Source of the DNA: Rhizaria sp. SCN 62-66
Taxonomy: Eukaryota; Rhizaria, unplaced
Reading direction: 5' to 3'
Length of the DNA: 64,000 bases
Assembly: GCA_001724265.1 (NCBI GenBank)
Contig: MEDY01000205.1
Span: 30,295 to 94,294, forward strand
Below the pieces are notes generated by a model. The model was not told where the DNA came from. It worked only from the letters and a program-made list of their open reading frames with translations, and searched no databases. Below are positions 18,371 through 32,200 of this stretch, one piece after another. Numbering within the stretch: position 1 is the stretch's first letter; each line of letters starts with the position of its first letter. Both the position numbers and the translations under genes were made by a program.

Positions 18371-19549
18371 TTAGATACGCAACTGCCTAGTCGACGCGGA
18401 CCTGCCGGGCATCGAAAGCAGCATCTTCGAGCCACTCTTGGCAGCCTTCTGGTCCTCTTCTTCCTCCTCCTCATCTTCGTTATCGTCGTCATCGTTCTCG
18501 TCGAACTCTGACTCCGTCTCGCCCTCAGCACCAGCGCTGCCAGTCACAGGTCCCGCGAGACCCATTCGCGCGACGACCGCAGGCGGTACAGGCTTGAGAG
18601 CACCCATGACCGCGTCCGTCAGGAAAACCTCAGCGTAGCTCGCGCCGTTGCGGCCCACTGTGACCGCGTTAACGTCGCCGAACGCGCCTGCGCGGCCCTC
18701 GCGCACCGTGCTGTCAGCGCCCAGCGCCACGGTGAGCGCAGTGCGCACCTCGTTTGCAGTCGCGGCCGCGTCTACGAGCCCGCCAGCGTTTGCCTTAAAG
18801 CGGACGCCGCCGACGGTGCCGGCGCCGGTCAGAGGCGTGCAGAGCCGCAGACTGGGGCTGGCAACGGTCGTCGCCAGCGGCTGGCTCAGGGCGGAGAGCG
18901 CGCTGTGCGCGGGGCGTTTGGGACGCGTGGGCTCGACGGCAATGCGGCCCACGGCCACGCCGGCGTAGGACGCGGACGCGAGTGCGGCGGCCAGAGCCGG
19001 GAGGGAAACGGACGACAGCTGCATCGCAGTGTTGCTGTCAGTGATGCTCGCAGTGGCGCCGCTGATGCTAGTGGTATTGTTTTTGATGTTGTTGTTGCTT
19101 TCGTCGTTGTTGTTGGGTTGCGAAGACTGAGTAGAGCTGCGAGAAGATGCGAGATCAATGACATCGTCAGAGTTGAGCAGTGTCTTCGCAGTACTCTTGT
19201 TCTTGTCGTCTTTTCCTTTGTCATCGCTCTTATTCTTGTTCTTATCCTGAGTCTTGGGGGTGTCGTCGCTGTCGGACTCTGTCTCCGAGTCAGCCATAGA
19301 AACCACCTTCGGGCCAGCAGTCGTGACAGGCTTTGACACTGCATCAACACTCGCGCTCGCGCCCGCACTCGCAGTGGAGCTAGAGCTAGAGCTTGCGTTT
19401 TCTTCGTCGAAACTCGTGAGAGCGCCGTTGACGATCGAGAACGCGCTCTTCGCAGTCTCAGTCGACAGAAGCGCCTCCAAGTGCTGCTGATACATCGCAG
19501 TCACGAGATTCCCAGACTGACTCAGCGTTTGCTCACCGTGCGCAGTGAC

Positions 19550-19584
<35 letters not shown>

Positions 19585-21924
19585 GGGCGACGAGGGCCTT
19601 CGAGTCGTCATCGTTCCAGTCGACGGTCGCCTCAAACTCGGTGGCGTCACCAAGCCTGGCACTACGTTCGCAGAGTCCGTCGCCCTGCAGAGGCAGGGGA
19701 TTGGCCAGCCAACGGCTCCACGCCTCCGCGGTCGCGACCAGCCCCTTGCGCGCAGCCTCCGCGGCCTCGGCGCCCGAGATAGACGCCTTGGCGGCGGCGG
19801 CGTCCGCGGCGGCCGCAGCGGCCCTGCATGCGGCCGTCGCGGTCGCAACAGCGGTCTGGGCCTCGACGACGTCATGCTCGGCAGAGACGGCGGCTTGGAC
19901 CAGAGCTGGATCAAGCTTGGGCGTAACAGCGCTCTTGTCCTTGCTCGTACCGCCAACAGCTGCCGCGTCATCGCCGTAATCTCCGTCGCCATCAGCGTTC
20001 GGGCTGAGCATTGTGATAGCGTTGGCCGTGGCGGCGGCGGTCACGGCGTCATACTTCTTGACAGCGTCGAGCTGTGTCTGCACTGCAGCCTCGCGCGCGG
20101 CAACGGCGGCGTCAAGCGCACGCAAGTGCTCCTGCGCCGTCAGCTCGCGCGCGCGCTGCGCCGTCTCAAGCCGCGTGACCATGCGGCCTAACTTCTGCAC
20201 AAAGGCGTGAAGCGAGAGTGCAACCGGCAGCGGACCACAGTCAACGGCCATTGCCTCAACCAGCGCCAAACTCGATGGTACACGCTCATAGTTGCCCGCG
20301 ATTGACGAAACAAGGCATGTTGGCACTCCACGCGCCTGTGACGGCAGCGCCAGCCGTTGAGACTTAGATAGCGCGAGGTTTCCTACAAACGCGGCGGCAG
20401 CGCTGGCGCTGGCGCTCGCTGCTTGAACAGACTGCGCGCGCGCTCGTGTTGCGACAGCGTTTACGTCGTCAGAAGATGCAGCGGCGCTGTACGTCGTTAG
20501 CACAGGGCACACAGCGGCGGCCGCGTGTGCGATGAAGCGCAGGAAAGGCTGCGGAACTGTCGCGCTAATGCCGTCAATGGCCCTAACGCCATCATCGTTG
20601 CCTTGCTGCAGCGCTTTGATCGCGAGAGCAGCGAGCTCGAAGGGGGGCGCAAAGGTGAGTGTGTCGCTGTCTTGGGGAGGAGCGCGCCATTGCACGGAGG
20701 CCAGGCTCGCATGCGTCGCTTCGAGCAACGATGAAAACGAGGTGCTTAGACGGGGCGTAAGCGCGCGCGGGGGACCGGCGCCGGCCGCGACGGCACCGGT
20801 GACATCTTGGAATGAGTCGATAAGCGCGTTTTGACTCACGGTGACGGCCGGAGACAGAACCTGTGTGACAATGCGATGCTGATTGGGCGGACGGGACACG
20901 TTAGTCTCGGCCGACGGGATGTGGAAAGCCGTCGCCAGAGTATGCGGGAACAGAGACGCCGACGCAATCTGTGACAGGAAATCCCCGCCCATCGGCACCA
21001 TCGGCCGCGCTGCGAAAAAGTCGAGCCGCTTCGAGGACTTCGATTGCGACTGCGGCTGGGTATTATCGGCGTGAGCGTTCGCGGTGTACGTGAACGCAGT
21101 CGGCATCGCAAGCGTGAACAGGCCGGACCGAACAAGCGCTGCAATCGTGCTCTGTCCAACGCGCTCCAGCACGGCAACGGGCGGCTGCTCAGCACCGTGA
21201 CTGAGCCCGCCGCCGCGCGCAAGCAGCTGCCAGCGCAATGCGCCGAGCCACGAAGCCTCAGCAAGCGCGTTGCGAACAGGGGACTTCTTCTCCTCTGTAG
21301 ACGCTGTTGCTAAAGCCTTCTTGCTGGCGTCGTTGTTTTCGTCATCGCTGTCGAGGTCGAGCGTCGTTGTGCTCTTGCTCGGCTTGCTGGCCTTCTGAAG
21401 CTGAGACTGCGGCTGAGGCTGAGGCTGATTCTGCGCTTGCCCCAGCGTGCTTTGTGCCAGCTTCCACAGGTCTTGCCTCTCGCGCGCGGCCTTGACGGTG
21501 CGCGCCGTGCGCCCTGTGTAGCCCGCCGCAACGGCCAGCACATGGTCCATCGGCAGCGCGCGCGGGAGCAGGCGATGCCGCCACGCGCGCAGACCCGGAT
21601 TTAAAACCGAGGCAAACGCCACGAGAGTCGCACGACTGCGCGCCACGTTTTCAGCCGTGCTGCCGTTGAACGAAAGCAGCGCGGGCGCGGCCGACAGAGC
21701 GGTGCGGAGACGGAAGCCGCAGATGCCGTGCGTGCCCAAGGCCCTCACAAGCTGCTCGGGCAGTGTGTAAAGCTGGTAATCGCGCGAGGTTGCGGACATC
21801 GCGTCGGCGGCGGCGGCGGCGACGGAAGAAGCCAGGGGCGCGCGCGGGCGCAGTGGCAGCGGGGTCGGGTAGAAGGTATTGCTGTACTTGGGGAGGAACA
21901 AAGGCAGAAGCGTCTGCTGCGTTG

Positions 21925-21961
<37 letters not shown>

Positions 21962-23123
21962 AGGCGGGGAGAAGAGACGCTTGCGGGAAGTGTCGTTGTT
22001 GGTCGCCTCAGCGTTGTCTGCCATGAAAGTAAACGCAGCATTCGTGTTCAAGCTCGTGTTCGCTAAGATCGCGCCAGCGTGTGTGTCAGCCTTCGTCTCA
22101 TCGTCGGACTTTGGTGCGAGATTCAGCGTCAGCTCTGAGCTCATTGACGTGAACGCGAACGTCGCCGACGAGAGCCACGACCACGGCTGGAACACATCGG
22201 CCACAAACGCGCTGCGGGCGAAACGGCTGTTTTGCGCACAGTCGTCGGCGTTGGTGTTGCAGTCCATCCACAGCAGAGGGTGTCGCGGGTCAACGGCTCT
22301 TGCGCGACGCCACTGGGGCTTGAAAGACTGCGTCGACAGTGCAAGCTTGCGCTGAGTCGAACTCAGCGTCGCAGCTGCACTTGCACTCGAGCTCTCACTG
22401 GAGTTGCTGCTGTTCTTCGCGTCGATACAGTCTGAGTCATCGCTTTGCGAGAGAACATCGAGGCCGAACGCTGCGCGTGTGCGCTCGAGCTCTTCGGCGA
22501 CCATCGCGCGGAACACCGCCGCGGCCTCAGCGCGCGCGGCGACAGCTACGTCGCTCGAAGTCGGCCCCAGCGGACCGGCTGCGAACCGCGGCAAGTAGGA
22601 GTGTTCCTGCGACTTGTGGACGTACATCGGAGCAGAGATCGCGTAGGGTTTCGGGAGGAGAGGTGCGACAGGAACCACCGGCACGCAGAGCGATGCGACG
22701 CGGCCGTAGAAAGGAGAATCGGTCGCACCGACAGTTGCCTTGGCGAGAGCGTTCGTGTTGTGCTTGTTGATGACCGAAACTGCGTCGTTGTAGGCAGTGA
22801 TACGCGAACTCGTCGTTGCCAGCGGTGGAGTCGTCGCTTCCGCCGCGGCAGCGTCCTTTAAAAGCGCGCTACCCCATGGCGTCTTAGTGATATCGGTCCC
22901 CACGTTACGCACGGACTCGGACAGCGCGCTGGCGTCCCAACCGGCGCGCGCCGTCACTGTCAACAGCGCGGGCCGCAGCCGCGACAGGGCGCGCAGGCGC
23001 GCGCTCAGCAGCCACGCCTGGCGGCGCACGGCCACGGGAGTCGTGCGCAGCAGCTCAGTGACGGCGGCGGCGACGGCGCGGGCGCTCTCGCTCGGAGTGC
23101 TCTTGCTAGCTGAGGCGTCGATG

Positions 23124-23220
<97 letters not shown>

Positions 23221-26200
23221 GTTATCGTTCATCGCCTTAGACTTAGGCTTAGAGCGCTTCTCGTTCGTACCGATGCTGCTGTTCATGTTGACGCTGTCGG
23301 GGATAGCTGTGGAGAGCAGCAGCAAGTCAGGCAACGACTGCGCGCGCGCCAGCGCCTGTGCAAGCACAGCAAGCGAGTTATCACAGTCACCGTGAGCCCA
23401 CTGAGCCATCACGCGCAGGGTCTCGACAGCGCGCGCGACCACGTGCTCGCAAGAGCCCACGTCGCAGTCAGAGTCACATTCAGCGCCATCGGTGGCATAA
23501 TCGTTGCGATTGCCGTCTTGCTGCGGTGACTTCTGAGTCGGTGATGACGCGAACGTCTCCCACACACTCGTGCGCGCCAGATACGGCGCGATGCCGGCTG
23601 CCGTGTTCTTGGCACGGTCAGCGGCCTTTGCGGCGTCGTCTTGGCTAGAATCCAGCAGGCTCCTCGGCACCTCGTCAGACCAAGTGACCGTGGCGACCGG
23701 GTTCACGGCGGCCTGTGCGCAGTCCCAGTCCCAGGTGCAGCGTGAACCAGCCTGGTCGTGAGCATCGCTCCGAGCCTGAGACGGCTTCTTCGTCGACTGG
23801 GGCTTAGACGACCTGCTACCATCCTTGGCAACAGAAACGGCAACTGCATTGGTCTTAGACTTGCTCATAGTCGTAGTAGAGACATTGCCGCGACTAGTGC
23901 AGTTGATATTGTTCTTAGACGAGTACAAGAAAGCCGTAAGCGCCGACGTCACATCCGCCGCGCCAGTACTCCAGCTCACCGTCACCGCGGTCGGCGACCA
24001 GCCTGCGTACAGAGCGCTGCGCGCATTGCCGATGATGACGCTGATGTCCAACGGCGCGGCCGTGCTGGCGCGAGAGTTGCTGGAGTCGCGGCACGCGCGC
24101 ACAACGCGGATTCCGCTCACGGGCTGGTATGCTGTCGCGCGCGCAATTGCCAACGCGGCCACGTCAGCGACATCCACGTCACCACGTGTGTGTGTGTCGG
24201 AGCGAGCGCTGTCCGCGTCAGTCATACGACTCGTGCGAGCGCCACCAGAGACAGCCGACTTGCTTGCTGCAGCAGTGCTGGTTGCGCTGGAGCTGGCAGT
24301 AGCGAGAGACTTGTGGTGAGTCAGCCAAGCTGCTGTGCCGCCGGGGGAAAGCGATTGCGCAGAAAGCACCAGGATGCGTGGATCAACGCTGATCCTGGCG
24401 CTTGCGTCACGGTTCGCGTCACGCTTCACTGTGTTACTGCAGACGAGAGCGACGTCGTCGCTCTCAGCTCCACTCGCGCTCGCACTCGCACTAGCATTAG
24501 CGCTGGCAGCGTCGGCGGCGAGCGCGCTCTTCTTGAACATGCGCTGGATCTCCGGGTCAGAGGGGGCGCGCGCATACGTCGCCGCCATCAGCCACGGCGT
24601 CGGCGCGTGGTCAGTCGTGTAAGGTGTCCACAGCTCAGGCATCAGCGACGCGCTCAGCGCTGCAGAGGTCAGAATGCCGCTGCTGAGCACCAACGTTGGC
24701 AGCGACGCGCGCACGAACTCACCGTTCGAGACTGCGACAGTAGCGGCAGCGCTGCTGAGATCAGGAAGCATGACGTTGCCAAGCTCATCGAGCACGAGCG
24801 TCTTGTAAGTGGCTGCAGTGGCCATGCGCTTGTGGCGTGCCGCTGCCTTGGCCGCAGCCCGCGCCGCGCGCGCGATACGCTTGCTCTCACGCGCTGGCAC
24901 AGCAGAGAGATTCGTGCTCGCACTCGTCGTGTTGAGGTGCGTCACGGCGGCTACGGCGGCCTTCTCGGCGGTCTTGACAGCGGCGGTGGCGTCTTTGTGA
25001 TCTTTCGTCGAGCTGATGCCGAGGCCAGGCACGAGAATGCCCGCGAGCGCCGCCGGCGAGCCCACAGTCACCCCCGCCGCGGCCCCCGGGGCGCGCGACG
25101 CTGCTGCTGAGGCCGTCTCGCTGCGCGCGGCCACTGTCGCGTCTGCGGGCGCGAGAGCGGAGACCTCGAAGTGCAGGTACTGAGGCGCGCCATCGTAGAA
25201 GGCCGGAAGCGTCCAGTTGAAGTGAGACGTGGACGCGGCGGACGCGGCGTCAGCGCCGGCGCCGCCAACGTCGAGCGCGGCTTCGAAGTCGATGAACGAC
25301 GCGTGCGTGCGCAGGCAGGCGGCCGCGACCGCAGACAGTGCCAGCGTCGATACCGCTCCACCGACGCTGCCACTGCTACTGCTAGCTTCTTTGTGTGGCA
25401 GCGGCAGCAGCAGCGGCGGGAGCAAGATGCCTGCGTCGGTGAGATGGCTCGCGCGCGCTGCGTCAAGCATGCACATGCGCAGCAGACGCGAGCGGAACGC
25501 GTCGCGCACAGGCGGGGGCGGCAGGAAGCATTCGTCATCGAGATGGCCTGCGCGCGAGCGGGAAGTTATGTCACCAGGTGCGCCGAAACCGTCAAGAACG
25601 GTGAGCTCCCAACCAGCAGCGTCGCCAGTTGAGCTCGATACGGTCAGGTCAGCGTTATCGCCGCTCTTGCTGTTGTTGTTGCTTGTGATCAAGACGTCGA
25701 TGTCAGCAGCGTGAAGCTTGCAGTCCGCCCATGGCACGGCATCAATGACGGCGGCGAGATGCGTCGGCCGCATGCGCACGCACACGGACTCGCCCGCCTC
25801 GGCGGAAAGCATCGACAGCCAGCGCGCAGAGTCGCTGACAAACGTCGCCGGCGCGGGCGCGAGTGCGTGCGCACACAGAGCGTCGAACGCGGCGCCCGCG
25901 GTCTCACTATTAGACAGTGCTTGATGTGCTTCGCTCACGCACGCAACGCTCGCAGGCTGGGAGGTTCTACTAGTCTTGCTCTTGCTCAACTTGACGTCAC
26001 GGCTGATGGAAGAGCGCTTGCTTTGCGCCGAGGAAGCAAGCAGAGCGCGTGTGATCCGGCGCGCTAGACGCTCGGCATTGACAGCGGCGACGGCCTCCTC
26101 GATGCGATTCGCCAGAGCAGCCGCGCGCGAGCTCGCACCGTCGGCCGTGGCCCAGAGCAGAGGGTTCAGGTCCTGAGCCAAGCCTGCCGGCTGGGTCGCC

Positions 26201-29200
26201 AGCGCGGGCACAGCGTACCCCGCGGTGTGCGCGTCGACCTTGGACGTCAGCTTGAAGCCGCCGCTGGAGTCGTCCTCGACCGCCGCCGCCGCCGCCGACA
26301 CAGTCTGAGCGGCAGAGTGAGTTGCGGCGTCGCCGTACTTCTTCTTTGTCGCGTGCAAGTCCGCGGTCAGTAGCGCGTCCGCGGGGTCAGTTTCGCCGGT
26401 TGTACTGTCCAGCTTCGCCACATCACGCGCGTAGTCGCCCGCACACAGCGCGGCGTGCCGCGCAGCCGTGAACATCGCACAGCGCGTCCAGTCGCCCTCA
26501 GGCCGGCGCACCGACAGGAAGTCCCTTGGTGTCACGGCGGCGGCCGCGGCGAGGAAGTCGACACGGGTGAGGTACGGAAGCTCGTCCAGAGGCAGCAGCG
26601 CGTTGTCTGCCAGGGAGAGGCGCGCGCGGCGCGGCGGCGGCTGCGCGAAGGGGTTGTACGTCGGCGTCGGCGCGTTTGCGTTTGCAGTCACCGTCGTGGC
26701 ACCGTCCTTGCCAGCCGTGCTTGAATCAGCGCCGCTAGGGAGACTGTTGGCATTAGGGTCAAGCGCGGTCAGCGAGTACAGATAAGCGCGCCACGCTGTC
26801 TCTGTCTCAGCCTCATCATCAACGTCGTCATCTTCAGCATTAGCGCTAGAGCTAGAGCTTGCTGTGCTGCTAGAGTTGTTAAAATGAGCAACCGCGTCTG
26901 GATTAGCGCGCGCCCATGCAGCGTACTGCAAGAGCCCGCGCTTATACAGCGCAGTCGCACGCGACAGTGCGCGCCGGAAGCGCGCGGGGCCCAGCACAGA
27001 GCGCACGGTCGCAATCGCGCCTCCGCGCGGTGCGAACGGCAGGCTCCGGGACACGGCGCGCGAAACTGCACCCGAGCTCGGCAGCGCCGTGGACTGCGCG
27101 GCGACGGAGTCTGCGGTCTCAGCGTCAGAGTCGGAGTCGGACCGTGCCTCTGGGTCTTCTTCTCCTGAGTCCGGATCTGACTCCGAGTCTGCGAGAGCGG
27201 GGAACGGGCAGTCGAAGTGGAGCCGCGCCAGGGCCCTAGTGCGGTCGCGCGCGGCGACGCTAAAGGCACTGCGCAACGCCGCTTCCTCGCTGCGCGTCGG
27301 CAGCAGTGAGAAAACGAGCGTGTCACCATGCTGCGGCCGCACTGACTGCGCCAGCGTGGTGCGCAGTGCGGCCGCGGCGGATGCGCTTAACGGCCCCGCA
27401 TCGCTCACGACGTAACCAACGCTGTCCGAAGCCACCGCTGTCCCTGCTGTGGGCTTGAGGGAGCGGGGGCGGGGAGTCGGGAGGTAGTAGGAGTGAGGCG
27501 ACGCCGCACACGGGGTCTTAGCATCACTGCTGCTGCTGCTAAATGCCGCGGGAGGCGGCGTCCTCACGGCCGAGCTGGCAGTGCTAGAACCAACGCGAGT
27601 CGGGCTGAGCGGCGCGGCCAAGCTCGCGGCGGCCGTGGCAGCGGCGGCGGCGGCAGCGTGCGCGCGCGCGGCCCCAGAGAGCGTGCCGTCGCGGGAGCCC
27701 GCGTGCGTGTAGAGTGCGCGCGCCGTCTCGCCCACAGCGGCCGCGTCTACGGCGGCCGCGTCGCTCTCGCCACTGCTGCTGCTAGCGGAGGCCGCGTTGG
27801 CGCCCTCGACGGTGACCGTGAGCGCGGGCAAGAAGGGAGCGAGCGCAGTGTCTAACGCCGTCAACAGACGCTCAGCGCGGGTAAGCACCAGCGCCGCAGC
27901 GGCATCGGTAGACAGAGCGGACGGGTGATCGCTGTTGTAAACGCTGTTGACGAGGGAAAGGAACTCAAGCTGATGCGAGAACATGTGCGCGATGTCGTCG
28001 TCGGTTGCAGCAACAGCACTATTATTCTTTTTGGCACTTGCACTTGTGCTCGCAGCGTTGTTGTTGGCAGTAAAATCGCAGAAGAGCTTGATGCTGCTGA
28101 TGATCTGGTGAAGCTCTGCAAGCTCCAGCTCCATCCCAGCCGTCTCAACGCCAGCGCCAGCGCCAGTGCGGCTCTCAAGCTTGACACCACCGTTCGGTTT
28201 ACTGTTGGCTTTGCTGCTGCTGCTGCTGCTTAAACTGGTGGCGGCGGTGGTGAGAGCTGCAATGCGGCGCTTGCAGTCGTCCGCGCGCGCCGTGAGGACG
28301 GCGCTGGCTTCTTGCAACGCGTGCAACAAGCGCGCGCGCACAGAGGGCAGCGGCACGAGCACACGCGTCGCGCCCATCCCAGCTACCGCCGCGTCCCCGC
28401 GCGCAGTCGCCGCCGCCGCCGCCGCCGCTGTCACCGGGCTGGTCGCCTCGGCGTCGGCCTCGGCCTCGGCGCGGAGAGTGCGGTGGATGACCGTCAGCGT
28501 GTCAGCGAAAAACTCGCCCCGCGCAGTCAACTGGCCGTGAGCATGACCGTGGGCGTGACCGTGGGCGGGGCTGAGACTGTTGGAGCGCGCGTTGGGACGG
28601 AGGGCGGCGGCGGACCCCAAGAAGCCCCTTTGCAGCAGCAGCACACGCGCACGCAGAAGAGTCGCGGCGAGCGCTGCGCCGTTGTCGAGCGCAGTGGCAC
28701 CGACGTAGAACATCTGCTGCGTGGAAGCGTCAAAGAACTTGATGTGCAGTGTCATACGTACTGACTCGGTCGCGCTCGCTGCAGGCGCCTCCGCCGCAGC
28801 GGTGGCAGTGGCGGCGGCAGAGTTCGAGTCGGTGTCACTAGACGGGGGCATGATGGATGGCACGGGCGGCGCCGGGAGACGCTTAGCAACGGCACCAGCG
28901 CCATCGGCATCAGTCATGCGCATCGCACCACTCGAACGAGTGTTGCTGTCACTCTTGGCGAACACGGTAACGAGCGCAGGGTGAACCTTCGCGCCCTCAG
29001 CGGCATTCGCAGCAAAAGGAGCAGCAGCAGCAGTAGTCTGGGCCGCCGCGTCGCTGTCCGTACCCCAGAGCAAACCGATGTTGATGCGGTCATCCGTCAG
29101 AAACAGCGCGACGTCACCGCGGGTGCCTGGGTGGAGCTTGCGCACCTCGCGCTCGACCTGGGCGACCCCATGCTCCGTCGCGGCTGGCGCGGTCACGCCG

Positions 29201-32200
29201 GGCTCGCAGGCGTCCAGGCCGCGGAGTGCGGCGGAAGCGGAAGGCGCGGGGGCAGGGACGGGGGCGAGAGCGGGCAGCAGAGCCGAGGCCGGACCGAGGC
29301 AGGGCAGCAGTGCGTGCAGGCTCGCCTTGTCCGCAGCAGGAGTGGTCGCAGCATTAGTAGAGGCAGACTGCCCCGCCAAACTGGAGAGGCCGAGCGCAGT
29401 TGCGAGCCCGCGCTCGATGTTGGCGACAGTAGGGACGCTGTTCGCCGTCGAAGCAGTTGCAACAGGAGCAGCAGCAGCAGCCGCAGCACTCTTATCAGCG
29501 CTCGCGTGAGCGTCTGAGATCGCACCGGGCGTGCTAATCATAGTGTACAGCGCCGACCGAGGAGGCACTGGCGCTGCCGCGCTCGAAGTCAGGAAACTCT
29601 TGAGGTTGCTCTGCTGCGGCCCCGTTGCTGCCGCGCCGGTCACAACCGCATTCGCAGCGGCGGCAGCCATTTTGACTGCCTCGCTCGTGATGGCCGCAGT
29701 ATCGATCGCACCTGCCTTGCTTGCGCTCTCATCCACGCGCGCGCCAGCGGCAACGCCAGCGGCAGTGTGAATGCTAGCCTTGGCGCTGGCGTTGGCGTCA
29801 GTTGGTAGCAGGGGCATGAGGCGCCATTGCGAGGCTCGACCGGGAGCGTCCTTGCGTGGGGCTTGGTACAGCAGAGACACGGAGCAAAACGGCGACACTG
29901 GCGTCTGGGCAGCTGGGGGGCCCGCAGCGCTGGAGCCAGAAGTCAGGTCGCGTTGCCTGGAAGTTAGGCCGCCGAGCGCGGTGACGAAGCAGGAGCTGCT
30001 GAGTTGTGCCACGGCAGACGCCTCGAGCAGCGCAACTGCAGCCACCGAGTCCGCGTCAGATTCAGTACACGTGACCGTACTCGTGCTATATGGACCACTG
30101 GTATTACGGTGCACGGTGTTGTTATTGAGGCAAGCGGCGACCGCGGCGACGGCGGAAGCTGTGGCAAGCGCTTCACTGCCGGGGGCTGCCGACTGCGGCG
30201 CGGTCGCAGCAGCAGCGGCGGCAGCAGTGGCGGCAGACACGGCGACAGGCGCGAGCAGCGAGCGCGCGCAAGGCACAGGCGTGAAGCCAGGCAGAACCAG
30301 CCCATTGCTGTGGGAAATATCACGAGTCACAGCGGAAGCACTTGAGTCAGTATCACTCATGGTGCTGCCGCTGCTGCTGTGCGATTTGTGGTTCGTGTTG
30401 TTGTGGTACGATGCAACCGCTGTGCGCGCAATCCAAGCAAGCGCAAGCGAAGACACGGGCGCAACGGCGTGCGTGCGCGGCGGCGGCGCGTGCGGCTTAA
30501 CTTCCACATCCGCGCTAACCCAGGCGGGGTGCAGTGGCGGCGCGCAGGCAGCCAGCGACGGCGGCGTAATCGCCAGCGCTTGGCCAGAAAATGCCGCAAA
30601 CTGCTCTCCAGCTGCTGAGTCAGAAGCAGGAGAAGCAGAAGCAGCAGCAGAGTTGCGGTGCTTGCGGTCGCCAACCGCCATCGCGCGCAGCCCGGCGCGC
30701 ACGACGGGGTGCATCAGCGGCGTGAAGCGCGGGACAAGGCTGTCAAAGCCGCCGCCGACGGGGCCGGCGACGAGCGCGGCCTGCGAGATGACGACGGTGC
30801 GCTGGACCGTGCACGCGACGAGCTGCTGGCGCGCGCGGAGTGCGGCCTCGACGGGGGGACGGCGGAGGTCGCGCATGAGGTGCAGCGGCGGCCGCACGCG
30901 CACGAATTGCTCTGCCGGCGTGAACGGCGCGGTGATAACGGCGGCGCGCGCGGGGGGAAACTTGCGCTGGGTGGCGGCACCGCCACCGTTGCCGCGGGAG
31001 AGGACTGAACGCGACAGAGAGAAAGACAAAAGCTCTGTAGCCGCAGTTGCGGCGGCAGCAGCAGCGGCGGCGGCGGCAGCGGCAGTAGCAGCTGAGGAGG
31101 AGACCTCAAGAGCGGCGACGGCGGACGACGGCAGAAGAGGTTTATCGCTGCCAACACCACGCGCGCGCACACTCGGATCAACAGCAGCAGCAGCAGTAGC
31201 AGCAGTGCTGGGGTCGACAGGCTCCGTCTTGCCAGCGGCCAGCACCAGCGACGCAATGCTGCGCGCAACGGCGCTAGAAGCACGCGCACTCGTACTCGCG
31301 CTCTCAGCGTCAATGCAAGCGCTGCCAGCGGCGGCGGCGATGAGGGAGGTGCTGAGCGACGACACCGACTGCAGCTGCTGCTGTTGTTGCTGCTGCTGAA
31401 GGCACAGTGCAACAAGCTCAGCGTTGCCACCCGAGGCCACCACCGCCGCAGCCGACGCCGACGCAGTCGCCGTAGCCGTGCCAGTGCCAGTGGCGGTCAG
31501 CGACGCAGACGCAGAGGCAGAGGCAGATGCCGTCGGTGCGCGTGTAGAGATGTGACCGGGGACGGCGGGTGGCGGCGGCACGATGCCGAGACGGCGCGCA
31601 AGCGGGTGAAACACAAATGGATCGCCATCGCCGACGCTGTCGCCGTCGCCGCAAGCAACATTCGCAGCCCTCCTCTCGCCCTTGGCGCCGCCCTCGCTCT
31701 TGACCTCGCTTTTAACCGGAGAGCCGCAGACGCCCGCGGCGGCATTCGCCGCGGCGGAGCTGCAGCCAGCGCCGCGGAGCGCGGCCGCGATTGCAGCCGC
31801 AGCCTCGGCGGGCGTGTCGTCGCAGTAGCGCGTGTGCGAGCGGCGGATGTACATCAGCATATACGCCCCGGTGCCGCTGCGCCTGTTGCCGCCGCCGCCG
31901 CCGCCGCCGCCGCTGTGGAGCCCCCAGTCGTTGGCCACGCCGCCACAGGCCAGATCGCCGCCGGCGAGGGCGGTGGCGGCGGGCTTGAAGGCGTCTGTAC
32001 CGAAGTTTGCGTCCACGGCGTCGACTTCGGAGACTGGGGTGACGGAGTCGTCATCGAAGCGCCACCACTGGCTGCGGGTGTAAGCGGGACCGACGACCGG
32101 CACGGTAGCGTCTGCGGGAACGTTATCATCAACATCGTCATCAGAGCCAGAGCTCAAGCCAGACGTTTCGCTCTTGTGTGAGTCGCTCATAGCAGTCTTC

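Noticed and set aside
23128-23220. A real poly-Met or poly-Asp tract in the protease
   Set aside because: The poly-Met frame closes shortly afterwards and the poly-Asp frame has a TAA just upstream. An intron with matching donor and acceptor removes the repeat and restores the frame.
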